The position numbers and the translations under genes are program-made. The notes beneath the pieces are model-generated. The model was given only the letters and a program-made list of their open reading frames with translations, was not told the DNA's origin and did no database searches. A DNA stretch of 64,000 bases from Lacrimispora sphenoides JCM 1415 (GTDB taxonomy: Bacteria; Bacillota; Clostridia; Lachnospirales; Lachnospiraceae), in assembly GCF_900105615.1 (NCBI RefSeq), contig NZ_LT630003.1, forward strand, positions 4,166,501-4,230,500, written 5' to 3'. Below, in pieces: positions 18,491 to 25,668 of the stretch (its first letter is position 1; the number at the start of each line of letters is the position of its first letter).

Positions 18491-20305
18491 TTATTGGTTC
18501 TCAATCTGTTCTGCCAGATCGTTTAGATACATCCAGCGCTCCATTTTTTCTTCCAGCAGCTTTTCCTGCTCTGTCTTTTCTTCCATCAGCGCATTCAGCT
18601 TGCTGTAATCGCTGGCAGCTTCTCCCATCTGCCTGTCCAGGGCTTCGATCTTTTCTTCCAGGGCAGCTAAATCCTCCTCTATGGTTTCCCATTCTCTTTG
18701 TTCCTTAAAGGAAAACTTTAGCTTCCTCTCTCCCTTTGGCTTTTCCTTGGTCTTCTTTTCCGTGGCTTCTGAACTTTTTACAGCCTCCTCCGCCTGGCCT
18801 GGAAGACCTTCCGGATATTTCTCCTGAAATGCCGCCTGATAATCGGTAAAGCCTCCCTCATACTGGGTCACCCGGCCCTGGCCCTCAAAAGCAAAGATCC
18901 GGCGCACGACCCGGTCCAGAAAATACCGGTCATGAGAAACCGTGACTACAATCCCCTGAAAGCTGTCAAGATAATCCTCTAAGATCGTTAAAGTCTGGAT
19001 ATCCAGATCATTGGTAGGCTCGTCAAGCAAAAGCACATTCGGCGCTTCCATCAGGATCCGGAGCAGATATAGCCTTCTTTTCTCCCCGCCGGACAGCTTG
19101 CTGACGGTGGTGTACTGAACGCTTGAGGGAAAGAGAAAGCGTTCAAGCATCTGAGAGGCGCTGACACTTCCATCCTTTGTCTTTACATACTCCGCCACAT
19201 TCCGGATGTAATCAATGACCTTTACACTGCCATCCATGTCTTCGCTTTCCTGAGAAAAATATCCCATTTTCACGGTCTGCCCTATGGTGACCGTCCCAGC
19301 GTCAGGCTCCAGCCACCCTGCAATGATCTTCATCAACGTGGACTTACCGCTTCCATTGGGCCCGATAATGCCGATTCGGTCATTTTTTAAGAACATATAG
19401 GTAAAGTCCTTCATCAGAACCTTTTCCCCGAAGGCTTTGTTGATCTCATTAAGCTCCACCGTAGTACGCCCCAGACGGCTTGAAACAGAATCCAGTTCCA
19501 CCGTCTGATCGATCTTAATTCCCTCCTGGTCACGAAGGTTCTCATAGCGCTGGATATGAGCCTTCTGCTTGGTTGAACGCGCTCTGGCGCCCCGCTGCAT
19601 CCATTCCAGCTCCACTTTAAGGATGGACTGGCGTTTCCGCTCTGAGGCCGCCTCCATGTCCATACGCTCTGCCTTCAGCTTTAAATAGCCTTCATAATTC
19701 TCCTGATAGTTGTAAAGCTTTCCCTTATCCAGCTCCACAATCCGGTTGGTAACGCTGTCTAAAAAATACCGGTCATGGGTTACCATCAATAGCGCTCCTC
19801 TAAAACGCTTTAAATAGTCCTCCAGCCAGTCCGCCATGCTGCTGTCTAAATGGTTGGTTGGCTCGTCAAGGACCAGTAAGTCGGTATTCCCAAGAAGGAC
19901 GCTGACTAATGCCACCCGTTTTCTCTGTCCTCCTGACAAGGTCTCCACCTTGGAATCAAAGTCCGAAAATCCCAGTCTGGTCAGCATGGCCTTTGCCTGG
20001 CTTTCCAGGTCCCAGACATGCTCATGCCCTTCATTGTCTCGGACAATGCTCTCTAAAATGGTATCACCTTCATGGAAGACTGGATTCTGAGACAGAAAAC
20101 GGATATCTAAATTCCGTCCCTTTACCACAGTCCCCTGATCCGGCTCCTCAAGACCTGACACGATCCGTAGCAAAGTGGATTTCCCGGTTCCGTTAATGCC
20201 GATCAGCCCGATCTTATCCCCTTCATTGATGCTGAAGCTGGTGTCATCAAAAAGCAGACGTTCCGTATATGATTTTGTTAAATGTTCAATCGTCAGTAAA
20301 TTCAT
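18491..20305 (-). CDS. ABC-F ATPase, Uup type
   Basis: 604-residue soluble protein with two ATP-binding cassettes and no membrane domain; ABC-F proteins act on the ribosome or, for Uup, are linked to DNA and ribosome maintenance. Cassette 1: Walker A GINGTGKST, signature LSGGQRKRVAL, Walker B LLVLDEPTNHLD. Cassette 2: GPNGSGKST, LSGGEKRRLYL, VLLLDEPTNDLD. The linker between them is rich in Arg and Lys. Residues 520-604 form a charged coiled coil typical of Uup. All ATPase motifs are intact. It starts 30 nt downstream of the xth stop on the same strand. Confidence 0.9.
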   Translation of the reverse strand: MNLLTIEHLTKSYTERLLFDDTSFSINEGDKIGLIGINGTGKSTLLRIVSGLEEPDQGTVVKGRNLDIRFLSQNPVFHEGDTILESIVRDNEGHEHVWDLESQAKAMLTRLGFSDFDSKVETLSGGQRKRVALVSVLLGNTDLLVLDEPTNHLDSSMADWLEDYLKRFRGALLMVTHDRYFLDSVTNRIVELDKGKLYNYQENYEGYLKLKAERMDMEAASERKRQSILKVELEWMQRGARARSTKQKAHIQRYENLRDQEGIKIDQTVELDSVSSRLGRTTVELNEINKAFGEKVLMKDFTYMFLKNDRIGIIGPNGSGKSTLMKIIAGWLEPDAGTVTIGQTVKMGYFSQESEDMDGSVKVIDYIRNVAEYVKTKDGSVSASQMLERFLFPSSVQYTTVSKLSGGEKRRLYLLRILMEAPNVLLLDEPTNDLDIQTLTILEDYLDSFQGIVVTVSHDRYFLDRVVRRIFAFEGQGRVTQYEGGFTDYQAAFQEKYPEGLPGQAEEAVKSSEATEKKTKEKPKGERKLKFSFKEQREWETIEEDLAALEEKIEALDRQMGEAASDYSKLNALMEEKTEQEKLLEEKMERWMYLNDLAEQIENQ

Positions 20306-20335
20306 TCCTTATCGTTCTCTCCTGTCTGGTACTCT

Positions 20336-21091
20336 CTAACGGATCACAAGCTCCACAGGGCAGTGGTCGGAGCCTAAGACCTCGGTATGGATGTCCGCAC
20401 TTATGAGCCTGTCCTCTAAGCTTTCAGATACGCAAAAATAGTCAATGCGCCAGCCTGCATTTTTCTGCCTGGCACTAAACCGGTAAGACCACCAGGAGTA
20501 TACGCCTTCCAGCTCCGGATTGAAATAACGGTATGTGTCAATAAAACCATTTTTCAAAAGGAGGGTAAACTTCTCCCTTTCTTCATCGGTAAAGCCTGCA
20601 TTTTTCCGGTTGGTTTTAGGATTCTTTAAATCGATTTCCTTATGAGCCACATTTAAGTCTCCGCAGAAAATCACCGGCTTTTTCTCCTCCAGCTTTTTTA
20701 AATAGGAAAAGAAGGCCTCCTCCCATGTCATCCGGTAAGGCAGACGAGCCAGCTCATTCTGGGAATTAGGGGTATAGCAGGTAACCACATAGTATTCCGG
20801 ATATTCAGCTGCGATCACCCGGCCTTCCCTGTCATGCTCCTCTACGCCGATTCCATAAGCCACTGATAAAGGCAGCTCCTTCGTAAATATGGCAGTCCCT
20901 GAATAGCCTTTCTTTTCCGCATAATTCCAGTACTGATGATATCCGGGAAGTTCAAGTTCGATCTGTCCCTCCTGAAGCTTGCTTTCCTGGATACAGAATA
21001 CATCCGCATCCACTTCATTAAAATAATCCAAAAAGCCCTTGTCCACGCAGGCGCGAAGGCCGTTTACATTCCAAGAAATCATTTTTTTCAT
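20336..21091 (-). CDS. xth: Exodeoxyribonuclease III / AP endonuclease
   Basis: 251-residue DNA repair nuclease that cuts at abasic sites and removes 3' blocking groups. The EEP-fold motifs are complete: ISWNVNGLRA, the metal-binding Glu in FCIQESKLQ, the central FCGDLNVAH with catalytic Asp and Asn, and the C-terminal GSDHCPVEL with Asp and His. WRIDYFCVS is also typical. The start is supported by GAGGTG upstream. Confidence 0.95.
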   Translation of the reverse strand: MKKMISWNVNGLRACVDKGFLDYFNEVDADVFCIQESKLQEGQIELELPGYHQYWNYAEKKGYSGTAIFTKELPLSVAYGIGVEEHDREGRVIAAEYPEYYVVTCYTPNSQNELARLPYRMTWEEAFFSYLKKLEEKKPVIFCGDLNVAHKEIDLKNPKTNRKNAGFTDEEREKFTLLLKNGFIDTYRYFNPELEGVYSWWSYRFSARQKNAGWRIDYFCVSESLEDRLISADIHTEVLGSDHCPVELVIR

Positions 21092-21248
21092 TGTTTTTCA
21101 CCTCGTATAAAAGATAGAAATAGTATATCATTTTCCCGTTGACGAATCCACATCTTTTGAGATATTCTAATAACAATGAAGGGAAAGGCGTTTCCATAGG
21201 ATTCGTTTCACAGAATAAAAGAATAATCAGTGGGCTAAGGAGAGGGAT

Positions 21249-22151
21249 ATGGAATATTGTTTAGGGATTGACATAGGCGGAACATTTATTAAATATGCAT
21301 TAGCAGATGAATCGTACCATATTATTGACCGTTGGAAAGCTAAAACAAAAAAGTTTGACAACATACATGAATTTTATGATTACATATGTTCAAATATCAA
21401 AGACCTTAACTCAATAAAAAATATAGGAGTAAGTGCTCCAGGGCTCATTGATGAAAATTCCAATGTAAAATCTTATGCTGCGGCAAATGTATGTATCATG
21501 AAAGAAAGCAATGTTAATTATGAAATAGGAAAAAGGACAAATAAGAATGTGGCAACAATCAATGACGCCAAAGCCGCCGGCCTTTGTGAACTTAAAATGG
21601 GAAATGCAAAAGGGAGCCGCTCTTCTGCATTTTTAATCATCGGAACAGGCACCGGGGGATGTTTATGTGATGAGAAAGGCGTTATCTATGGGAAAGATGG
21701 CTATGCGGGAGAATTTCACCACTTGCCATTCATGAATTTTAAAACTGGAGCCCTTGACTGTCAAGGGGATTATTGCTCTATGACAGCTCTGATTAATATA
21801 TATAACAATAAGTTAACTTTAGAAGATAAGGCTGTCTATGGAAATGAAGTATGTGATAAATATTTAAATGGGGACAGAACCGCCATAGAAGCAGTTGATG
21901 AATGGATTAATTATATATCCATCCAATTGCTGACAATCGCTGTATTTTATAATCCGGAAATCATATGCATCGGCGGAGGAATATCAGAAGAATCCTGGTT
22001 TATTGAAGCTGTCAGAGAAAAGTTTCAGAGCACATGCAAGAGCTATTTTAAGGGCGAGAAATTTATAACAACCAAAATTGATAAATGCAGCTATAACAAT
22101 GATTCTAATATATTAGGAGCAATCATTCATGTAAATGAAATGCTTATATAA
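21249..22151 (+). CDS. ROK-family sugar kinase-like protein
   Basis: 300 residues of the ROK family (sugar kinases and related regulators). The N-terminal phosphate motif GIDIGGTFIKYALAD, the phosphate-2 segment IIGTGTGGCLCDE and the adenosine-region PEIICIGGGIS are present, and there is no DNA-binding domain, so a kinase is more likely than a repressor. The family zinc motif (CxCGxxGCxE) is replaced by DCQGDYCSM, so the zinc site looks degenerate. The DNA is clearly AT-richer than its neighbours, and it is the only plus-strand gene among minus-strand operons, which suggests transfer. Start: AAGGAGAGGG 3 nt before the ATG. The sugar is unknown. Confidence 0.8.
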   Translation: MEYCLGIDIGGTFIKYALADESYHIIDRWKAKTKKFDNIHEFYDYICSNIKDLNSIKNIGVSAPGLIDENSNVKSYAAANVCIMKESNVNYEIGKRTNKNVATINDAKAAGLCELKMGNAKGSRSSAFLIIGTGTGGCLCDEKGVIYGKDGYAGEFHHLPFMNFKTGALDCQGDYCSMTALINIYNNKLTLEDKAVYGNEVCDKYLNGDRTAIEAVDEWINYISIQLLTIAVFYNPEIICIGGGISEESWFIEAVREKFQSTCKSYFKGEKFITTKIDKCSYNNDSNILGAIIHVNEMLI

Positions 22152-22162
22152 CATTGTAATTT

Positions 22163-22201
22163 GAGGGTGTCTTAAAGGTGTTTTTCCTCTAAGGCACCCT
22201 C
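22163..22201 (+). terminator. Terminator between the ROK gene and cbiN
   Basis: 12-bp stem GAGGGTGTCTTA / TAAGGCACCCTC (one G-T pair) shortly after the ROK stop. It lies between convergent genes, and no long T-run follows. Confidence 0.6.
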
Positions 22202-22237
22202 TATCAGGTTCTTATCTTATTAGGTTCTTATTTTATC

Positions 22238-22558
22238 TCATGATCTCGCTTTTTCCTGCCACTTCTTCCGTTCCACGAACCGTCCCATGAAAAAGGCAAG
22301 AACGCCTACACCGATACCGGTCTGGATGCAAAAAAGCAGGCTTTCCACTTCTCCGGGAAGTTCCCCGTCGATGAAGGTTTCCATTACCGGCGTAAACCAT
22401 GGCTCATATTCCGTTCCCTGGATCTCCGATATCATCTGGCTTCCTGCATCATCAGAACCGCCGAATTCGGCTCCCTTTAAGGCAAAGAGGGGAACCGCTG
22501 CAATCAGGAAAGCTAAAATCAGGAGTGTTGCTACGATCGTTTTATTTTTACTGGTCAT
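22238..22558 (-). CDS. cbiN: Cobalt ECF transporter small subunit CbiN
   Basis: 106-residue membrane protein with two spans (about 6-26 and 79-96) flanking an extracytoplasmic loop, as in CbiN, which cooperates with CbiM in cobalt capture. The segments YEPWFTP and FIDGELPGEVESLLFC are typical. It starts 1 nt after the cbiM stop, using AAGGAGG inside the end of cbiM; the upstream extension to 22585 overlaps cbiM and is not needed. Confidence 0.9.
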   Translation of the reverse strand: MTSKNKTIVATLLILAFLIAAVPLFALKGAEFGGSDDAGSQMISEIQGTEYEPWFTPVMETFIDGELPGEVESLLFCIQTGIGVGVLAFFMGRFVERKKWQEKARS

Positions 22559-22559
22559 A

Positions 22560-23309
22560 TTACTGAACCTCCTTTGAGAATCCAATTGCCTTCAGTTCCG
22601 GAAGGGCATATGTTTCAAGGGTGATGATGATCACTGTGGTGAGGATTCCCTCAATAATTGCAAGGGGAAGCTGAGTCGGTGCAAATACTCCTAAAAATTT
22701 GACGGCAGAAGCAAAAACGCCGCCTGTTTCTGATGGATAAGCAAGCGCTAGCTGAATGGCAGTCACACAATATGTAAACAGGTCACCGATCATCGCTGCC
22801 AGGAAAATGCTGACCATTTTATTTACCTTCAGCATTTTTAATAATTTATAAATTCCAAAAGACACGAACGGCCCTGCAATTGCCATGGAAAAGGTATTGG
22901 CGCCCAGCGTGGTAAGACCGCCGTGTGCCAGTAATATGGCCTGGAATATCAGCACGATCATTCCCAGAATGCTGACTGCGGACGGCCCGAATAAAAGTGC
23001 TCCAAGGCCGGTTCCTGTCATATGGGAACAGCTTCCGGTTACAGACGGGATCTTTAAAGATGATATGACAAAAATAAAGGCTCCCGACATGGCCAGTATG
23101 GTGATGGTTTTCCTGTTCTCCTGAAGCCTCTTCCTGATGGAGAAAAATCCCGCTGCCAGAAATGGCACGCAAATGGCCCCCCAGGCGATACAGTATCCAA
23201 CCGGCAGATACCCCTCCATAATGTGCATTCCATAAGCGCTTGGAACAATTCCAAAGGCCAGAGCAAATGCAATGACAAGTTTCATGACTCTTTTTTCTTT
23301 CTTACTCAT
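22560..23309 (-). CDS. cbiM: Cobalt ECF transporter S component CbiM
   Basis: Membrane protein that captures cobalt for cobalamin synthesis. After an N-terminal hydrophobic segment comes the metal-binding MHIMEGYLPV (His residues of the mature N-terminus, about residues 25-27); processing before that Met exposes the metal site. Six or seven membrane helices follow. The ATG at 23309 is chosen because AAAGGAG is 7 nt upstream; the ATG 6 nt earlier is too close to the site, and the long frame to 23450 runs through the leader. A cobalamin riboswitch lies upstream. Confidence 0.92.
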   Translation of the reverse strand: MSKKEKRVMKLVIAFALAFGIVPSAYGMHIMEGYLPVGYCIAWGAICVPFLAAGFFSIRKRLQENRKTITILAMSGAFIFVISSLKIPSVTGSCSHMTGTGLGALLFGPSAVSILGMIVLIFQAILLAHGGLTTLGANTFSMAIAGPFVSFGIYKLLKMLKVNKMVSIFLAAMIGDLFTYCVTAIQLALAYPSETGGVFASAVKFLGVFAPTQLPLAIIEGILTTVIIITLETYALPELKAIGFSKEVQ

Positions 23310-23370
23310 TTTCATTCTCCTTTCTGTTTTCCCACACAGCTTTCTGGGTTGGCCACCCCGCTTTATCGGA

Positions 23371-23396
23371 TATAAAGGTATACCCGAAGGGTGTTC
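23371..23396 (-). repeat. Two-hairpin leader motif, copy 1 (cbiM)
   Basis: On the reverse strand ACACCCTTCGGGTATACC is followed by TTTATATCC, matching copies ahead of cbiQ and of the NlpC/P60 gene. The downstream part of this copy (CCCAGAAAGC, then AAAGGAG) also resembles them but carries extra sequence. It lies about 60 nt before the cbiM start. Confidence 0.5.
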
Positions 23397-23484
23397 CAAT
23401 AAAATAAGCACCTGATTCCGATGATTCCCACTCATCAGACCGGCGCTCACAGGGTAAATCTTTATACAACAAAAAGACTTCCCG

Positions 23485-23605
23485 GCATCTGGTCATCGCT
23501 CGTAACCAGATGCATCGCAGGCATAATTTACTTAATGAAGGCGTAGCCTGAATTTAGTAAATTAGCCGTTCGATGAGCCAAAGGCGAATCGAACTTCTTT
23601 ATGAA
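23485..23605 (-). ncRNA. Structured leader between the riboswitch and cbiM (three stem-loops)
   Basis: Reading the reverse strand, three inverted repeats follow the riboswitch: GTTCGAT...ATCGAAC, AATTTACT...AGTAAATT, and GCATCTGGT...ACCAGATGC. The last is followed some 8 nt later by CTTTTT and may be a terminator serving as the expression platform. The first part (AAGAAGTTC...CGCCTTTGGCT) and AAATTATGCCTGC recur at 27441-27510. Confidence 0.45.
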
Positions 23606-23765
23606 AGGCAGGTCTTCTGACTCGTGTATCTTCACAGCAGCTCTTCTTCCCGGTTTCCCAGTGATTTATTGAGCCCTGCTCCACACTTACAGCGGCGGGA
23701 CCGTAAGGGATTTGCACCCTTTTCCCTATTATCCTGCGGAGAATTTTCACAGGCACCTTTCATAT
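23600..23765 (-). promoter_or_regulatory. Cobalamin (B12) riboswitch
   Basis: The reverse strand carries the diagnostic elements in order: AAAGGTGCCTGTG, GGTGCAAATCCC, GGTCCCGCCGCTGTAAG, and the B12-box region GAGTCAGAAGACCTGCC. It lies about 290 nt upstream of cbiM and directly downstream of cbiO, so it should control cbiMN when coenzyme B12 is abundant. Confidence 0.93.
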
Positions 23766-23800
23766 GATATGTAGTATTGTAGCTGTTTCATACGTTTCTG

Positions 23801-24637
23801 TCAATTTCTTTGTGTTTGTAAGAGTATTTCCAGCTCTCTGGCATCTCTGGGAGAGCCCCCGCCTTCTTCTAAAATGCGGTGCCTCACCAGGCTGTTATAA
23901 ACCTCCAAAAGGATGGGCCTTTTTAAATTGGCCTGATTTAATACCTCATCATCCTCGAACACTTCCCTCACCGGACCGTCGGCTATGATGCACCCCCCGG
24001 AAAAAATCACCGCCCGGTCTGCAAAACGGTAGGCAAAATCCACATCATGGGTTGAAATCAAAAGAGTTTTCCCCATTTCATTCATCTTGTCCAGAACACC
24101 TTCTAACATTTCCACATTGACTGGATCCAGAGAGGCCGTAGGCTCGTCAAATATGACCACCTCGGATTCCATGGCAATGATATCCGCTATGCTGACACGC
24201 TTTTTCTCTCCCCCGCTTAAATAGTGGGGCGGCCGGTCTCTCATCGATCCCAAATTCATGTATTCCAGGGCATCCTCCACCCGTTTCTTCACTTCCTCTT
24301 TTGGAAGCTTTAAATTCATAGGGCCAAAAGACACCTCTGCAAACACTGTGGAAGCGATAATCTGATTGTCCGCATCCTGAAAGACGATACCTACATTTTT
24401 TCTCAGCTCATTTAAATCCTTTTTTCCTATCTCTTTCCCACGGTAAAGAATCCTTCCGGAATCTGGACGGTATACCCCATTTAAATTGAGAAAGCAGGTG
24501 GATTTTCCTGCACCGTTAGAACCGAGAATCACGATTTTCTCTCCCTTTTTTACGGTGATATTAATATCCTTTAATACCTGCTTGCCCTGTCCATAGGAAT
24601 AGCACAGGTTTTCTGACTGCAAAAGTATTTGCTCCAT
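23801..24637 (-). CDS. cbiO: Cobalt ECF transporter ATPase CbiO
   Basis: 278-residue ABC ATPase that powers the CbiMNQ transporter. Walker A GSNGAGKST, Q-loop VFQDADNQI, signature LSGGEKKRVSIADI, Walker B VVIFDEPTASLD and the H-loop ISTHDVDFAYR are all present. AAGGAGGTG lies upstream of the ATG. Translation ends 36 nt before the B12 riboswitch, so this gene and cbiQ are not under that riboswitch. Confidence 0.93.
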   Translation of the reverse strand: MEQILLQSENLCYSYGQGKQVLKDINITVKKGEKIVILGSNGAGKSTCFLNLNGVYRPDSGRILYRGKEIGKKDLNELRKNVGIVFQDADNQIIASTVFAEVSFGPMNLKLPKEEVKKRVEDALEYMNLGSMRDRPPHYLSGGEKKRVSIADIIAMESEVVIFDEPTASLDPVNVEMLEGVLDKMNEMGKTLLISTHDVDFAYRFADRAVIFSGGCIIADGPVREVFEDDEVLNQANLKRPILLEVYNSLVRHRILEEGGGSPRDARELEILLQTQRN

Positions 24638-24681
24638 CTTCCCTCACCTCCTTCTTCTGCTATTTCTGTCCCATAAGCCGG

Positions 24682-25446
24682 TTAAGCCAGCAGACGCACC
24701 CATAACAGGACCATAAAATAACCGGCTGCCGCCCAAAGCTGCCACCCTTTTACCCTTTTTTCCTCTTCCAGAAACAAAAGCTCTCCGTCATAGCAGCGAG
24801 CAGCCAGTGCATCATAATAGATATTGGCCTTTTTTAAGGAAACCACGAACAGATTTCCAGCCGTGCTTCCAAAGGAGCGGCAGGAAGTCTTAAAATCGCA
24901 GTAGCCCAGCCTTGACTCGGCTGCCTGCTTCATGAAGCATTGAGTATCCATCATTACGAAGATAAACCGGTAAATCATGTTCATCAGTTCCAGAATTATT
25001 TTGGGAGCATGAAGCCTTCGGAACACACAGATGATCTCGCTTGCCGGAGTGGAAAGCACCAGCATGTACATGGCACTTAAAGCAGCAAGTGCTTTTAAGA
25101 TCAAACCTAAAGCCAGCTCTGGCCCGCCTTCTGTCAGATACAGGGAAACTCCCTGAACGGAAACAAGCACCCGTCCATGGGGTACCGATGATATGTCGAT
25201 GACAATGGCTGCTGTCCCCAAAAGGAGAAATGCAAGTGGGATCTTAAGAAGGGCCAGATAATTTCTCCAGTGAACCCCGCCTATTAGTATGGTGATACCG
25301 GACATAATGAAAAGCATCAGTACTGACACCTTCCTGTCATTGGCTCCAATACAAAAGAGCAGGGAAGCTACCGCTGTCACAGCTTTTAACTGAGGATTCC
25401 AGCCTCTCATGCGGGAGGCATAGGCATAATAATCTATGGTATCAAT
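24682..25446 (-). CDS. cbiQ: Cobalt ECF transporter transmembrane subunit CbiQ
   Basis: T component of the ECF transporter with five or six helices. The family start DTIDYYAYASRM and the coupling-helix region (ASEIICVFRRLHAPK, then AAESRLGY) are visible. The start is unusual. AAAGGAGG lies 8 nt before an ATT (25446) that begins exactly where CbiQ proteins usually begin. No ATG, GTG or TTG is in frame nearby, and a 4-codon ATG frame overlaps the ribosome binding site. The only upstream in-frame ATG (25560) would translate a structured leader. I place the start at the ATT; it is uncertain. Upstream is the ABC-F terminator. Confidence 0.85.
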   Translation of the reverse strand: MDTIDYYAYASRMRGWNPQLKAVTAVASLLFCIGANDRKVSVLMLFIMSGITILIGGVHWRNYLALLKIPLAFLLLGTAAIVIDISSVPHGRVLVSVQGVSLYLTEGGPELALGLILKALAALSAMYMLVLSTPASEIICVFRRLHAPKIILELMNMIYRFIFVMMDTQCFMKQAAESRLGYCDFKTSCRSFGSTAGNLFVVSLKKANIYYDALAARCYDGELLFLEEEKRVKGWQLWAAAGYFMVLLWVRLLA

Positions 25447-25471
25447 CGTTCTTACCTCCTTTCCATGTCCC

Positions 25472-25513
25472 TGCCCATGTTTTTGGGCATAAAGGGATAC
25501 CCGAAGGGTGTTT
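25472..25513 (-). repeat. Two-hairpin leader motif, copy 2 (cbiQ)
   Basis: Two adjacent small hairpins on the reverse strand: ACCC-TTC-GGGT and TGCCCA...TGGGCA, joined by ATCCCTTTA, with AAAGGAGG shortly after. Nearly identical to copy 3 at 55489-55531. Confidence 0.6.
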
Positions 25514-25596
25514 CTTTTCTGATTATACGTCATAAGAAAAAAATGTGCAATAATTCCCAAAAAAACTGGTAGGTGCCGGTTATATCTGCGTCAGAC

Positions 25597-25656
25597 AAAA
25601 AAAAACAGACGCTGAAGTTCCGGCCTGATACTCTTATGCCAGAACTGCTGCGTCTG
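25597..25656 (-). terminator. Terminator of the second ABC-F gene
   Basis: Long stem beginning CAGACGC and containing AGTTCTGG/CCGGAACT, followed by nine T residues on the reverse strand. Strong intrinsic terminator 13 nt past the stop. Confidence 0.9.
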
Positions 25657-25668
25657 CCTAAATATTTA

